NCBI RefSeq assembly: GCF_013133795.1
Contig: NZ_JABGBN010000001.1
Location: forward strand, 124,001 to 188,000
Source of the DNA: Pelistega suis
GTDB taxonomy: Bacteria > Pseudomonadota > Gammaproteobacteria > Burkholderiales > Burkholderiaceae_B
Length of the DNA stretch: 64,000 nucleotides
Reading direction: 5' to 3'
Made by a program: the position numbers and the translations under genes. Under the pieces are notes generated by a model that made no database searches, was not told the origin of the DNA, and was given only the letters and a program-made list of their open reading frames with translations. Below, in pieces: positions 1 to 12,471 of this stretch. Position 1 is the first letter of the stretch; the number at the start of each line of letters is the position of its first letter.

Positions 1-440
1 TCAGGCAAGCTAGTGTAAACTCCCCAGTTATTTTTTATCGTAGGGCATTGAATATCGAGGTAGCAAGGTTTTTCTTCCTGTCCATGGACTTGTAAAAAGA
101 CGCTTGTGCCATTGAAAAAGCCGTGACTTTCATCAAGATGGGCAGCACGCACTGATAAGTCCCATGCATAGACACGATAGCGAATGGTAATGGCTTTGGT
201 GCTGGGTGCTATTTGCCATGTATGGTTGTCTAGCTTGATGAGAGGGAGTTCTTTTTTACCATCGGTTGCTGTTAATCCTTGGATATGGCGAGAAAAGTCG
301 CGGACTAAGTAAGAGCCGGGAATCCATGTAGGAAGACTGATGATTTGTCCGTTAGGGTTTGGTTTGGAAATATGCAGCTCAATGGCAAATAAGTGCCCAG
401 CTGGATCAATAGGGGTAATACGGTAAAGAATGTCTTTCAT
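1..440 (-). CDS. M61 family peptidase (glycyl aminopeptidase-like), N-terminal part
   Basis: The reverse strand from an ATG at 440 is open to the window edge, giving the first 146 residues. The segment WIPGSYLVRDFSRHI near residue 38 is typical of the N-terminal beta domain of M61 peptidases, which continue with a thermolysin-like HExxH catalytic domain and a C-terminal PDZ domain. Those parts lie outside the window, so catalysis cannot be checked. No signal peptide is visible. It is divergent from the enoyl-CoA hydratase gene. The family call rests on the N-terminal domain only. Confidence 0.75.
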   Translation of the reverse strand, partial: MKDILYRITPIDPAGHLFAIELHISKPNPNGQIISLPTWIPGSYLVRDFSRHIQGLTATDGKKELPLIKLDNHTWQIAPSTKAITIRYRVYAWDLSVRAAHLDESHGFFNGTSVFLQVHGQEEKPCYLDIQCPTIKNNWGVYTSLP

Positions 441-544
441 AATCAAGAGTTGTTAAGGGAAGTAAATAGACACATCATGTAGAAGAATACGAGAGTTTTC
501 CTTAATTATAGTGATGAAAAATCAGATATCCAGACTTTTACTGA

Positions 545-573
545 TTGCATAAGTGAAAAATAGCTCTCATAAT
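545..573 (+). promoter_or_regulatory. Sigma-70 type promoter candidate before enoyl-CoA hydratase gene
   Basis: TTGCAT (545-550) and CATAAT (568-573) are separated by 17 bases, a good match to the -35/-10 consensus. The predicted transcript starts near 580. This leaves room for the ribosome binding site before the ATG at 618 and argues against the upstream in-frame ATG at 585. Confidence 0.5.
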
Positions 574-617
574 GGCAGGATAATATGGTTTTTATTAAAA
601 ATAATGGAGATAGAGTT

Positions 618-1400
618 ATGTCAGAACAGCTAGTATTGTCAGAAAAACGAGGCAAAGTAGGCTTACTTACCTTAAATCGTCCTAAAGCATTAAATGCATT
701 AAATAATGAAATTATGCAAGCCTTGAGTGATGCTTTATTGGCGTTTGAGCAAGATGAAGGCATCCATGTGATTGTACTGACAGGCAGTGGCGATAAGGCT
801 TTTGCGGCAGGTGCTGATATTAAGGCAATGCAAAGTTGGTCATACATGGATGTGTATAAGAGCGATTATATTGGCGGTTTCTGGGAAACGATGAAGACGA
901 GTATCCGTAAGCCAGTCATTGCGGCGGTTAATGGCTTTGCTTTGGGTGGTGGTTGTGAGCTGGCAATGATGTGCGATATGATTATTGCCTCAGAAAGTGC
1001 TAAATTCGGTCAGCCAGAGATTAAGTTAGGTACGATTCCAGGGTTAGGAGGTACACAGCGTCTGACTCGTGCTATCGGTAAAGCAAAGGCCATGGATCTC
1101 GTATTGACAGGTCGGTTTATGGATGCGGCTGAAGCAGAAAGTTCTGGTTTGGTGGCACGTGTGTTGCCAGTCGAAAACTTTGTGGATGAAGTGGTTAAGA
1201 TTGCTGAGGGTATGGCAGCCTTCTCTTCTCCTGTATTGATGATGGCAAAACAATGCGTTAATGCCGCATTAGAAACGACATTAGAACAAGGCTTACAATA
1301 TGAGCGTCGTGTCTTCCATGCAACATTTGCACTAGAAGACCAGAAAGAGGGTATGGCGGCTTTTGTCGAAAAACGCGCACCTAACTTTAAAAATATGTAA
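618..1400 (+). CDS. Enoyl-CoA hydratase (crotonase family)
   Basis: Hydrates 2-trans-enoyl-CoA to 3-hydroxyacyl-CoA in fatty-acid or related acyl-CoA degradation; cytoplasmic. The 260-residue product has the usual length. It shows the crotonase oxyanion-hole segment (FAAGADIKAM), the GGGCELAMMCD stretch with the first catalytic Glu, and GQPEIKLGTIPGLGGTQRL with the second catalytic Glu. The start at 618 is preferred over 585 because GGAG lies just upstream and the likely transcription start is near 580. It stands alone, divergent from the M61 gene. The acyl substrate cannot be assigned; the family call is firm. Confidence 0.93.
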   Translation: MSEQLVLSEKRGKVGLLTLNRPKALNALNNEIMQALSDALLAFEQDEGIHVIVLTGSGDKAFAAGADIKAMQSWSYMDVYKSDYIGGFWETMKTSIRKPVIAAVNGFALGGGCELAMMCDMIIASESAKFGQPEIKLGTIPGLGGTQRLTRAIGKAKAMDLVLTGRFMDAAEAESSGLVARVLPVENFVDEVVKIAEGMAAFSSPVLMMAKQCVNAALETTLEQGLQYERRVFHATFALEDQKEGMAAFVEKRAPNFKNM

Positions 1401-1417
1401 CAAAACCATTTGAAATA

Positions 1418-1447
1418 TTTACTTTCCTGTCAAAAACACGCTATACT
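1418..1447 (+). promoter_or_regulatory. Possible promoter of the atp operon or of a short leader RNA
   Basis: TATACT (1442-1447) is a good -10 hexamer. TTTACT (1418-1423) lies 18 bases upstream as a moderate -35. A transcript would start near 1454 and meet the hairpin at 1498-1530 before reaching atpI. Confidence 0.4.
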
Positions 1448-1497
1448 TAGTAGGATTGAGTAAATTAACCAAGATGTCAGAGATACTTCAGTTTTAG

Positions 1498-1530
1498 CCG
1501 CAAATTAGAAGATGATTTGCGGTTTTTTGG
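1498..1530 (+). terminator. Rho-independent terminator or attenuator before atpI
   Basis: CCGCAAAT (1498-1505) pairs perfectly with ATTTGCGG (1515-1522) and is followed by six T. It may end the enoyl-CoA hydratase transcript. Because a promoter-like sequence lies between that gene and the hairpin, it could also attenuate the atp operon. Confidence 0.75.
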
Positions 1531-1573
1531 ATGTCCTGAATCTGTGAGTTTGTCGACCTAGGGAACCAGTTCA

Positions 1574-1984
1574 TTGGAAGCCGTTAAACTTAGCCCAGAA
1601 GAGCGTATTCGTATGAATGCGCAAGCTGCCAAAGGCTTAATGCATATACTGGTTGCGCAGTTAGTTTTGTTGGTAGTGGTGACATTGCTGACGGGTCTGA
1701 TTGCAGGGCTTATGCCGATGATTTCTGCTTTTGCGGGTGGAATGGCATATTTGCTCCCGTCGGCATTGGTTATTATGCAGATGTTGATGCGTCTTTATGC
1801 AGGGACTAATGCAGCAGCAAGCTCACTCTTTATTGCTGAAGGCATAAAGATTGGTGGGACCATCGCTTTACTTATTTTGTTGGTAAAGTTTGCTGGCGAG
1901 GTGATTGTGTGGCCAGCGCTATTGGTGGGATTAATCTCAGTCATGAAAGGTTATGTTTTGCTACTTTTATTTAAGAAAATCTAA
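1574..1984 (+). CDS. atpI: ATP synthase subunit I (AtpI)
   Basis: Small membrane protein encoded first in many F-type ATP synthase operons; it is thought to help assemble the c-ring and is not essential for catalysis. The 136-residue product has about four hydrophobic segments and the position expected just before atpB. The frame is closed by a TAG at 1559, and the only plausible initiator before the conserved part is TTG at 1574, with AGGGA about nine bases upstream. The alternative is the internal ATG at 1613. Sequence conservation of this family is weak, so the call leans on position. Confidence 0.85.
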   Translation: MEAVKLSPEERIRMNAQAAKGLMHILVAQLVLLVVVTLLTGLIAGLMPMISAFAGGMAYLLPSALVIMQMLMRLYAGTNAAASSLFIAEGIKIGGTIALLILLVKFAGEVIVWPALLVGLISVMKGYVLLLLFKKI

Positions 1985-2040
1985 GTAGTGTTAAAGTTGA
2001 TTACTAGTCTTATCGGCTAGCATTTGGGAGAATAGGTCAA

Positions 2041-2928
2041 ATGGCTGCAGCAGAAGGTGTATCACCACAGCAGTATTATATTCAGCATCACCTAGTGCAT
2101 TTTAATAACATGGGTGAAGCTCAAGGTAAGATTGCGGATTTTAGTTTTATTAACTACGACTCGCTATTTTGGGCTATCGCAACAGGTCTGATTGTTATTG
2201 GTGTACTTTATTTGGCTGCTCGTAAGGCAACAAGTGGTGTGCCGGGTCGTTTCCAAGCTGGCGTTGAGATGGTGGTGGAGATGGTTGCTGATCAGGCAAA
2301 AGGCATTGTTCACAATGAGAAGTCACGTTTATTTGTAGCGCCATTAGCGCTAACAGTGTTCTTGTGGATTGCGCTGATGAACACCTTAGACTTAGTGCCG
2401 GTTGATTTGGCGGGTTGGTTATTCCAAGTGTTTGGTCTAGCGGGTGATAGCCATAATCATGGTCCTTTATATTATCATCGCATTCTTCCAACGGCAGATT
2501 TAAATGTGCCATTAGGTATGTCTCTCTGTGTGTTATTACTATCTTTCTACTATGGTATCAAAGTAAAAGGTGGTGGTCACTTTGTTAAAGAATTATTCAC
2601 AGCGCCATTCCATGCGCATGGTATCGGTGCTCTATTATTGGCTCCAGCAAACTTCGCATTAAATATCATTGAGTATGGTGCTAAGACGGTATCATTAGGT
2701 ATGCGACTTTTTGGTAATATGTTTGCGGGTGAATTAGTATTTATGCTAATCGCTTTATTAGGCGGTGCATGGACAGGTTTCAATGCTCTTAGTATTGGAT
2801 TAGGTGCGGGTCACATTGTGGCTGGTACGATTTGGGCAGTGTTCCATATTATGGTTATTCTGTTACAAGCGTTCATTTTCATGATGTTAACATTGGTCTA
2901 TATTGGCCAAGCTCATGAAGGGCACTAA
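2041..2928 (+). CDS. atpB: ATP synthase Fo subunit a
   Basis: Forms the proton half-channels next to the c-ring in the inner membrane. The 295-residue product has several transmembrane segments. The segment [18 protein letters not shown] near residue 216 carries the essential Arg (E. coli Arg210 equivalent) in the conserved [13 protein letters not shown] motif. It begins with an extended periplasmic or cytoplasmic head containing [11 protein letters not shown], typical of betaproteobacterial AtpB. GGGAG lies before the ATG. It is 56 bases after atpI in the atp operon. Confidence 0.97.
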   Translation: MAAAEGVSPQQYYIQHHLVHFNNMGEAQGKIADFSFINYDSLFWAIATGLIVIGVLYLAARKATSGVPGRFQAGVEMVVEMVADQAKGIVHNEKSRLFVAPLALTVFLWIALMNTLDLVPVDLAGWLFQVFGLAGDSHNHGPLYYHRILPTADLNVPLGMSLCVLLLSFYYGIKVKGGGHFVKELFTAPFHAHGIGALLLAPANFALNIIEYGAKTVSLGMRLFGNMFAGELVFMLIALLGGAWTGFNALSIGLGAGHIVAGTIWAVFHIMVILLQAFIFMMLTLVYIGQAHEGH

Positions 2929-2965
2929 AAGGTTGTAGAGCATTGGTGTTATAATCGGTGCTCTC

Positions 2966-2990
2966 AATAAATCCTTCGGGATTGTTATTT
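2966..2990 (+). other. UUCG-tetraloop hairpin between atpB and atpE
   Basis: AATCC, TTCG and GGATT (2970-2983) form a short stem with the very stable cUUCGg loop, followed by a T-rich stretch. It lies in the atpB-atpE gap, about 70 bases before the atpE start. It may be a processing or weak attenuation element; the role is not shown. Confidence 0.4.
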
Positions 2991-3000
2991 TAAAAAGTAG

Positions 3001-3288
<288 letters not shown>

Positions 3289-3309
3289 GAACTAGAGAGA
3301 ATATTTTTA

Positions 3310-3364
3310 CCATCGCTTGATGGTTAGTGAACTGGATGGAGCGGTGTAGGGTGTAAGCCCTACA
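3310..3364 (+). other. Two hairpins in the atpE-atpF gap
   Basis: CCATC (3310-3314) pairs with GATGG (3319-3323), and TGTAGGG (3345-3351) pairs with CCCTACA (3358-3364). Neither has a long T tract, so full termination is unlikely. They may protect the 3' end of an atpE-containing RNA segment or mark a processing site. Confidence 0.45.
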
Positions 3365-3439
3365 TCACACCAAATTCAGTAAAGAATTCCGGGTGCTGCA
3401 ATTGTGAGCATCACCTTAACACATAGAAGGGAAACGACC

Positions 3440-3910
3440 GTGAATTTAAACGCGACGCTCTTTTTCCAGATGATCGTCTTCTTTGTATTAGCTTGGTTCG
3501 TTATGAAGTTCGTATGGCCACCGCTAATCACAGCAATCGACGAACGTCGTCAAAAAATTGCCGAAGGCTTAGCTGCTGCCGACAAAGGTAAGACAGACTT
3601 AGCTCAAGCTCAAGCTCGTATTAGTCAAATTGAGCAATCAGCAAAAGCTGACAATCAATTACGTCTAGCCGAAGCTGAGAAACAAGCAACTTCAATTGTG
3701 AGTGCAGCTCGCGAAGAAGCCGAAGCAGAACGTGCTCGCATCTTAGCGCAAGCTAAACAAGATGCAGAATTAGAAGTTGAACGCTTACGTGGTAGCTTAC
3801 GTGATGAAGTGGCTGTTCTAGCTGTTAAAGGCGCAGAACAAATTCTTCGCCGTGAAGTTGACGCTAAAACCCATGCTGAGTTGTTAAATCAACTTAAAGC
3901 ACAGCTTTAA
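3440..3910 (+). CDS. atpF: ATP synthase Fo subunit b
   Basis: Peripheral stalk subunit that links Fo to F1. The product has one N-terminal membrane helix ([21 protein letters not shown]) followed by a long charged, Ala-rich coiled coil. The GTG at 3440, with AAGGGA eight bases upstream, gives 156 residues, equal to E. coli AtpF. An upstream in-frame GTG at 3404 would add 12 residues without a good ribosome binding site and is not preferred. It is followed by atpH after 12 bases. Confidence 0.95.
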   Translation: MNLNATLFFQMIVFFVLAWFVMKFVWPPLITAIDERRQKIAEGLAAADKGKTDLAQAQARISQIEQSAKADNQLRLAEAEKQATSIVSAAREEAEAERARILAQAKQDAELEVERLRGSLRDEVAVLAVKGAEQILRREVDAKTHAELLNQLKAQL

Positions 3911-3922
3911 TCTAGGATCATC

Positions 3923-4462
3923 ATGGCTGAATTATCAACAATTGCTCGTCCATATGCAGAAGCGCTTTATGCCGCTGCTCGTGACAAAAACACGGTGGTG
4001 CAATGGTCAACTGCATTGAATGAACTTGCTCAAATTTCTTCTAACGAAGATGTTCGAGAAGTGATGACTGACCCACGATTGTCAAAGGCTCAGCGCAAGG
4101 ATTTATTGCTTGGTTTAGTAAAAAGTGCTTTACCAGCAGAGGCGTCAAACTTTGTCGATCTCTTAGTTGAGAACGATCGAGTAATCACTTTACCCGAAAT
4201 TGCAGAGCAATTTGAAGATTTAAAAAATCGCCATGAGGGTTCTGCTATTGCTAAGATTGTTAGTGCTTTTGAGCTTTCAGATGCTCAAGTACAAGAATTA
4301 TTAGTGGGTTTAGAGAAAAAGTTTGGTGTTAAACTCAAGCCCGAGGTTACAGTCGATAACTCAATTATTGGTGGCGTTCGCGTTACCGTGGGTGATCAGG
4401 TATTAGATACTTCCGTGCAAGCACAATTAACTCGCTTGCGCGATACATTGGCTGCTCAATAA
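3923..4462 (+). CDS. atpH: ATP synthase F1 subunit delta
   Basis: Connects the top of the alpha3-beta3 ring to the peripheral stalk. The 179-residue product starts with the family motif [14 protein letters not shown]. Its C-terminal region holds [20 protein letters not shown], which matches the conserved GG-D-D-S pattern of delta/OSCP proteins. Length is normal. It sits between atpF and atpA as in most bacterial atp operons. Confidence 0.96.
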   Translation: MAELSTIARPYAEALYAAARDKNTVVQWSTALNELAQISSNEDVREVMTDPRLSKAQRKDLLLGLVKSALPAEASNFVDLLVENDRVITLPEIAEQFEDLKNRHEGSAIAKIVSAFELSDAQVQELLVGLEKKFGVKLKPEVTVDNSIIGGVRVTVGDQVLDTSVQAQLTRLRDTLAAQ

Positions 4463-4497
4463 GCGCCATAGAATAACAGGATTTCAGGAGTCTGAAT

Positions 4498-6039
4498 ATG
4501 CAACTCAATCCGTCAGAAATCAGCGAATTGCTAAAAAGCCGTATTGAAGGCTTGGGTGCTTCTGCCGATGTTCGTACACAGGGTACTGTCGTTTCAGTAA
4601 CCGACGGTATTACACGTATCCACGGTTTATCCGATGTGATGCAAGGTGAAATGCTTGAATTTCCAAACAACGTGTTTGGTCTTGCTCTTAACTTAGAGCG
4701 TGACTCAGTTGGTGCGGTTATTTTAGGTGACTATACTGGTGTTTCAGAGGGCGACGCTGTTAAAACAACAGGTCGTATTTTGGAAGTACCTGTAGGTCCA
4801 GAATTATTAGGTCGCGTTGTGAATACATTAGGTCAACCAATCGATGGTAAAGGCCCAATCAACGCAAAAGAAACAGACATTATTGAAAAAGTAGCGCCGG
4901 GTGTAATCGCGCGTAAATCTGTAGACCAACCATTACAAACTGGTATTAAATCAGTAGACTCAATGGTACCTATCGGTCGTGGTCAGCGTGAGTTGATTAT
5001 TGGTGACCGTCAGACAGGTAAAACAGCCGTTGCAGTTGACGCGATTATCAATCAAAAAGGTACAGGCGTTAAGTGTGTATACGTTGCGATTGGTCAAAAA
5101 GCATCGACAATTAACAACGTGGTGCGTAAACTTGAAGAGCACGGTGCATTAGAGTATACAATCGTTGTAGCTGCAGCTGCTTCTGATTCAGCTGCTATGC
5201 AATACCTAGCTGCTTACGCTGGTTGTACAATGGGCGAATACTTCCGTGATCGCGGTGAAGACGCATTAATCGTATATGACGATTTAACAAAACAAGCGTG
5301 GGCTTACCGTCAAGTATCTCTATTATTACGTCGTCCACCAGGTCGTGAAGCGTACCCAGGTGACGTATTCTACTTACACTCTCGTTTATTGGAGCGTGCT
5401 GCTCGTGTAAACGCTGACTATGTAGAGAAATTTACAAAAGGCGCTGTGACTGGTAAAACAGGTTCATTAACAGCATTGCCGATTATTGAAACACAAGCGG
5501 GTGACGTATCTGCATTCGTACCAACTAACGTGATTTCTATTACTGACGGTCAGATCTTCCTTGAGACAGACTTGTTTAACGCTGGTATTCGTCCAGCGAT
5601 TAACGCGGGTATTTCTGTATCTCGAGTGGGTGGTGCAGCTCAAACTAAAGTGGTTAAGAAACTTTCTGGCGGTATCCGTACAGACTTAGCACAATACCGT
5701 GAGTTAGCTGCGTTTGCTCAATTTGCTTCTGATCTTGATGATGCAACTCGTCGTCAATTAGAGCGCGGTAAACGTGTGGTTGAGTTGTTAAAACAACCTC
5801 AATACGAGCCACAAAAAGTTTGGGAATTAGCGGTATCGCTATACGCGGTGAATAACGGCTACCTAGACGATGTGGACGTTAGCCAAGTATTAGCTTTCGA
5901 GAAAGCACTCAAAGACGAAATCAAGCACAAACATGCTGATTTGGTTGATGGCATCGAGAGCACAAAAGAGCTATCGAAAGAAAACGAAGAGAAGCTAAAA
6001 GGTATTTTAGCAAACTTCAAGAAAGCGAGCTCTTTCTAA
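4498..6039 (+). CDS. atpA: ATP synthase F1 subunit alpha
   Basis: Non-catalytic nucleotide-binding subunit of the F1 hexamer. The 513-residue product has the Walker A motif GDRQTGKT at residues 169-176, the Walker B-region stretch [16 protein letters not shown], and the [22 protein letters not shown] signature that includes the family's conserved Arg. Length equals the usual 513 of E. coli AtpA. A ribosome binding site (AGGAG) lies upstream of the ATG. Codon use here is biased to a few codons, as expected of a highly expressed gene. Confidence 0.98.
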   Translation: MQLNPSEISELLKSRIEGLGASADVRTQGTVVSVTDGITRIHGLSDVMQGEMLEFPNNVFGLALNLERDSVGAVILGDYTGVSEGDAVKTTGRILEVPVGPELLGRVVNTLGQPIDGKGPINAKETDIIEKVAPGVIARKSVDQPLQTGIKSVDSMVPIGRGQRELIIGDRQTGKTAVAVDAIINQKGTGVKCVYVAIGQKASTINNVVRKLEEHGALEYTIVVAAAASDSAAMQYLAAYAGCTMGEYFRDRGEDALIVYDDLTKQAWAYRQVSLLLRRPPGREAYPGDVFYLHSRLLERAARVNADYVEKFTKGAVTGKTGSLTALPIIETQAGDVSAFVPTNVISITDGQIFLETDLFNAGIRPAINAGISVSRVGGAAQTKVVKKLSGGIRTDLAQYRELAAFAQFASDLDDATRRQLERGKRVVELLKQPQYEPQKVWELAVSLYAVNNGYLDDVDVSQVLAFEKALKDEIKHKHADLVDGIESTKELSKENEEKLKGILANFKKASSF

Positions 6040-6105
6040 GACTCAAGGTGGGGCATGCCTAAGTAATTAGGCATGCTTTTGTAAGCAATCTCCTAGGAAA
6101 GCGAC

Positions 6106-7014
6106 ATGGCTGGAATTAAGGAAATCCGTACTAAGATCAAAAGTGTACAAAATACACGTAAGATCACTAAAGCGATGGAAATGGTAGCGGCATCTAAAAT
6201 GCGTAAAGCGCAGGATAGAATGCGTGCAAGCCGTCCATACACGGAAAAAGTCCGTGAGATTGCCATGCACATGATGATGACTAACCCTGACTACACGCAT
6301 CCCTATTTGGAAGAGCGTAAAGAGGTTAAGAGTGTTGGCATCGTGCTGGTAACCACAGATAAAGGTTTATGTGGTGGTTTGAACACCAATATTACGCGTT
6401 TAGTGCTAAACCGTCTTAAAGAGTTCGAATCACAAGGGGTTAAAGTTCAAGCAACTGCATTCGGTAATAAGGGTGTAGGTTTCCTAACGCGTTTAGGTGT
6501 GAACTTAGTCTCACAACAGGTTAATCTTGGTGATAAACCAAACCTAGAATCATTAATCGGTGCATTGAAAGTTCAACTTGATGACTACATCAATGGTAAA
6601 ATTGATGCGTTATATATCGCTACAAGCGACTTCGTAAACACAATGCGTCAGGTGCCGACATTTGTACGTCTCCTACCGTTGCCAGACGGATTGAAAGATC
6701 CATTTACGACAGAAGCCGGTAGTTTAGTAGCTGATGAAAAATCGAAGACTAATTACAATTGGGATTATATCTTCGAGCCAGGTGCTAAAGAAGTGATTGA
6801 TGATTTATTGCACCGTTATGTAGAAGGTGTGGTTTATCAAGCAGTAGCTGAAAATATGGCGTCTGAGCAGTCTGCACGTATGGTTGCGATGAAGGCAGCA
6901 TCAGATAATGCGAAAAAGGTTATTGGTGATTTACAGTTGGTGTACAACAAAACACGTCAGGCTGCGATTACCAAAGAAATTTCAGAAATCGTGGGAGGCG
7001 CTGCTGCGGTATAA
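6106..7014 (+). CDS. atpG: ATP synthase F1 subunit gamma
   Basis: Central rotating shaft of F1. The 302-residue product opens with the conserved [19 protein letters not shown] and [16 protein letters not shown], has [11 protein letters not shown] near residue 83, and closes with the conserved [17 protein letters not shown] helix. These N- and C-terminal helices form the antiparallel coiled coil of the shaft. Length is slightly above E. coli AtpG (287). It lies between atpA and atpD. Confidence 0.97.
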   Translation: MAGIKEIRTKIKSVQNTRKITKAMEMVAASKMRKAQDRMRASRPYTEKVREIAMHMMMTNPDYTHPYLEERKEVKSVGIVLVTTDKGLCGGLNTNITRLVLNRLKEFESQGVKVQATAFGNKGVGFLTRLGVNLVSQQVNLGDKPNLESLIGALKVQLDDYINGKIDALYIATSDFVNTMRQVPTFVRLLPLPDGLKDPFTTEAGSLVADEKSKTNYNWDYIFEPGAKEVIDDLLHRYVEGVVYQAVAENMASEQSARMVAMKAASDNAKKVIGDLQLVYNKTRQAAITKEISEIVGGAAAV

Positions 7015-7044
7015 GCGGTGGCGACTTTCAAGCGTTTAAAGTAA

Positions 7045-8454
<1,410 letters not shown>

Positions 8455-8466
8455 TAAGGATTAATT

Positions 8467-8898
8467 ATGTCGACTCAAACACTTCATGTTGACGTGGTAA
8501 GTCAGGAAGAATGTATCTACTCTGGTGTAGCTAAGATGGTTGTTCTTCCTGGTGAATCGGGTGAGTTAGGTATTTTACCTGGTCACACACCACTCATTTC
8601 TCGTATCCGTCCAGGACAAGTTAAGATTGTTCTAGAAAATGGTACAGAAGAGCATGTGTTTGTCGCAGGTGGCCTTTTAGAAGTCCAACCTTATGCGGTT
8701 ACTGTATTATCTGATACAGCGATTCGCGCAGCGGATCTTGACGAAGCAAAAGCTTTGGCAGCACGCGAGAAAGCAGAAGAATCTCGCCGTAATGCTAAAA
8801 CGCCAGAAGAGATTGCTGTGGTTGAAGCTGAACTTGCGATGTTGGCAGCACAAGCAAATGTTGCTCGCCGCTATGCAGAGCAGAAAAAGCGCCACTAA
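8467..8898 (+). CDS. atpC: ATP synthase F1 subunit epsilon
   Basis: Small central-stalk subunit that couples gamma to the c-ring and can inhibit ATP hydrolysis. The 143-residue product has the N-terminal beta-sandwich motif [21 protein letters not shown] and a C-terminal helical hairpin rich in Ala, Glu and Arg. It starts 12 bases after atpD and is the last gene of the operon, followed by a clear terminator. Confidence 0.97.
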   Translation: MSTQTLHVDVVSQEECIYSGVAKMVVLPGESGELGILPGHTPLISRIRPGQVKIVLENGTEEHVFVAGGLLEVQPYAVTVLSDTAIRAADLDEAKALAAREKAEESRRNAKTPEEIAVVEAELAMLAAQANVARRYAEQKKRH

Positions 8899-8918
8899 TA
8901 CGCGATAGCTAAACGCAT

Positions 8919-8954
8919 AAAACCCCACATCATTGATTGTGGGGTTTTGTTTTT
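8919..8954. terminator. Terminator at the end of the atp operon
   Basis: AACCCCACA (8921-8929) pairs with TGTGGGGTT (8938-8946), followed by TTGTTTTT. The A-rich left flank means it may also serve the converging adenosyltransferase gene. Confidence 0.9.
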
Positions 8955-8994
8955 AAGCTGATTTGATGATTTTCTTGATTATCGTGGTAATTTC

Positions 8995-9555
8995 TTAATA
9001 GCCTTTTTGCCAAAAAATATCGGACTGCCCTTCGGCTTGATTAAGCGCACGGCTAAGCACAAAGAAATAATCTGACAGTCGATTGAGCAGTTGTAGACAT
9101 ATATCATTCATAGGTTCAGCTTCGTTTAGGGCGACTAAGTCGCGCTCGGCACGACGAGCAATAGTACGACATACATGCGCTTGGGCGGCTGCCGCTGTGC
9201 CACCAGGAAGAATAAACTCTTTAAGCGCAGGTAGGTGTTCTAGATAAGCGCTGATATAGCTTTCTATACGCTGAATATGTGCTTCAGTTAATGTGGTATA
9301 GCCTGGAATGCAAATTTCAGCTCCAGCATCGAATAAGGTATGCTGAATGGTTTGTAGTTCTTGTTTGAATTTCACATTTAAGGTCGTAGGCAAGAAAGCG
9401 CTGATTAATAAACCGATAGCGGCATTTAACTCATCGGTACTGCCAAGAGCTTGAATGCGTAAATGGCTTTTGCTGATTCTCTGACCATCTCCTAAACTGG
9501 TTGTCCCTTTATCGCCTGATTTGGTGACAATTTGGTCTAAACGATTGGTATTCAT
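8995..9555 (-). CDS. Cob(I)yrinic acid a,c-diamide adenosyltransferase, PduO type
   Basis: Transfers the adenosyl group of ATP to cob(I)alamin to make adenosylcobalamin; cytoplasmic. The 186-residue product has the N-terminal nucleotide-binding segment TKSGDKGTTSLGDG, then the GSTDELNAAIGL motif. The active-site helix (CRTIARRAERDLVALNE) is followed by LNRLSDYFFVLSR, all typical of the PduO/MMAB class. No cobalamin synthesis genes are in the window, so it may serve scavenged cobalamin. It lies downstream of the universal stress gene on the same strand but is separated from it by a terminator hairpin. Confidence 0.9.
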   Translation of the reverse strand: MNTNRLDQIVTKSGDKGTTSLGDGQRISKSHLRIQALGSTDELNAAIGLLISAFLPTTLNVKFKQELQTIQHTLFDAGAEICIPGYTTLTEAHIQRIESYISAYLEHLPALKEFILPGGTAAAAQAHVCRTIARRAERDLVALNEAEPMNDICLQLLNRLSDYFFVLSRALNQAEGQSDIFWQKGY

Positions 9556-9568
9556 ATGACATCCTAAA

Positions 9569-9605
9569 GTAAAAAGCCAAGTATCATTGAGGTAATACTT
9601 GGCTT
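9569..9605 (-). terminator. Terminator after the universal stress protein gene
   Basis: AAGCCAAGTAT (9574-9584) and ATACTTGGCTT (9595-9605) form a perfect 11-bp stem. Read on the minus strand it is followed by a T-rich run. Confidence 0.8.
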
Positions 9606-9656
9606 AAGTGATAGCGAAGTCACTTCTCGTTAAGAGAAGGATTGATATAGTAAGAA

Positions 9657-10106
9657 TTATTTTTCTTGGGGAATGATAGTGACTGGGCAAACACCTGAGT
9701 TAATCATCGCATAGCTCACGCTACCTAATACACCACCAAAAAATGGGTTGGTACCACGAGAGCCCATGATAATTAAATCAATAGGATTAGCTGTCTCACG
9801 ACTCGCTTTGACCGTGTCTACAAGCACCTCTTTCGGGTCGCCAACGCCTAATTCAACAGTGTATTCAAGACCCGATGCTTTAAGAATATCTTCTACGCCT
9901 ACAGTACATTCGTTAAATAATTGATGTTGATATTCTTCGATATCAGATTTATTAAATAATGTTTTGGCGTGTACAGTTTTGAAGCTTGGTTGAATATTCA
10001 TTAGACGAATGCGAGCACCAGAAAGTTTAGCGGCATCAACAGCCCAAAGTAAAGCTTTCTTAGCATTATTAGATGCATCGTAAGGAACTAGATAGGTATG
10101 TGCCAT
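9657..10106 (-). CDS. Universal stress protein (UspA family)
   Basis: Single-domain cytoplasmic stress protein of 149 residues. The C-terminal segment IIMGSRGTNPFFGGVLGSVS fits the ATP-binding motif G-2x-G-9x-G-S/T of this family, and VPYDASNNAKKALLWAVDAA is the usual N-terminal strand and helix. The ATG at 10106 is preferred to one six codons upstream because GGAGG lies six bases before it. The regulator and inducing stress cannot be read from the sequence. Confidence 0.92.
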   Translation of the reverse strand: MAHTYLVPYDASNNAKKALLWAVDAAKLSGARIRLMNIQPSFKTVHAKTLFNKSDIEEYQHQLFNECTVGVEDILKASGLEYTVELGVGDPKEVLVDTVKASRETANPIDLIIMGSRGTNPFFGGVLGSVSYAMINSGVCPVTIIPQEK

Positions 10107-10333
10107 TTGAAACCTCCTTGGCAAAGATGATGATGTTTGACTCCTCTTATTTTAACCCAGAAACAGCCTTTACAGAATGATTTTTATCAGCGACTGAGAG
10201 GTAAAAGCGGTTTTTATTCGCCTATTGGCTTAGTATTTTGCTTTTTAAAGAAAAATAGTCATTTTGGATGGAATGTAGAGTGAAAAAAGCAGTACGATGA
10301 AATATGTTTTTGTTGAAAAAAATGAATAGGGGC

Positions 10334-10362
10334 TTGGTCTTTAAGCTAAATTTAGGTACGAT
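10334..10362 (+). promoter_or_regulatory. Promoter candidate before the CusF-like gene
   Basis: TTGGTC (10334-10339) and TACGAT (10357-10362) are separated by 17 bases. The rest of the 10125-10392 gap shows nothing I can name. Confidence 0.35.
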
Positions 10363-10392
10363 GTGGGTATGTCTTGCTTTAAGAGATTTTAA

Positions 10393-10689
10393 ATGAAAAC
10401 AATCCTAAGAAACGTATTATTGGCAACGATAGCGGTAGCGAGTGTGAGTACCGTGGTGGCACAAGAACAGGCCAAAGCTAGTGGAGAGGTGCGTCGTATT
10501 GATGCGGCTAAGGGAAAGGTAGCCATTAAACACGGTGCAATTTCTGATTTCAAATTACCTGCAATGACCTTAGTGTATGAAATTAGTCCTGCTTTACTTT
10601 CGACAGTAAAAGCAGGGGATAAAGTCAAATTTACGGCAACGCATGAGAATAATCGTTATCGTATTGATGAGATTAAAGTCGATAACTAA
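10393..10689 (+). CDS. CusF-like periplasmic copper-binding domain protein
   Basis: Product of 98 residues with a signal peptide (cleavage after VVAQ, near residue 24) followed by one small OB-fold domain of the CusF/YdeI type. The family's copper site in E. coli CusF uses a His, a Trp and two Met. Here the His (IKHGAI) and the first Met (PAMT) are present, but the Trp position is Leu and the second Met is Leu (AMTLVY). It may bind copper or silver more weakly or differently. No efflux pump or copper regulator is adjacent. Fold assignment is good; function is inferred. Confidence 0.8.
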   Translation: MKTILRNVLLATIAVASVSTVVAQEQAKASGEVRRIDAAKGKVAIKHGAISDFKLPAMTLVYEISPALLSTVKAGDKVKFTATHENNRYRIDEIKVDN

Positions 10690-10742
10690 TCTGTTTGTTT
10701 TTAAATGAGGATTTTTAACCAATACATCTTCAGCAGATATCG

Positions 10743-10778
10743 ATAAAAAGGGGCTTGTTAATAAAGCCCCTTTTTGTT
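10743..10778. terminator. Bidirectional terminator between CusF-like gene and hemB
   Basis: AAAAAGGGGCTT (10745-10756) pairs with AAGCCCCTTTTT (10764-10775). A runs on one side and T runs on the other suit both converging genes. Confidence 0.85.
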
Positions 10779-10812
10779 TATACGTAAGTTATTGGAAAGT
10801 TTCTACTCAGAT

Positions 10813-12434
<1,622 letters not shown>

Positions 12435-12471
12435 AAGCGACCTTACGTTAGTCAGTAGTAAACCATTATTG

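Noticed and set aside
10125-10392. Search for a cobalamin riboswitch near the adenosyltransferase gene
   Set aside because: The adenosyltransferase gene ends this side of a terminator, and neither its upstream gap nor this one shows a B12-box-like sequence I can recognise.
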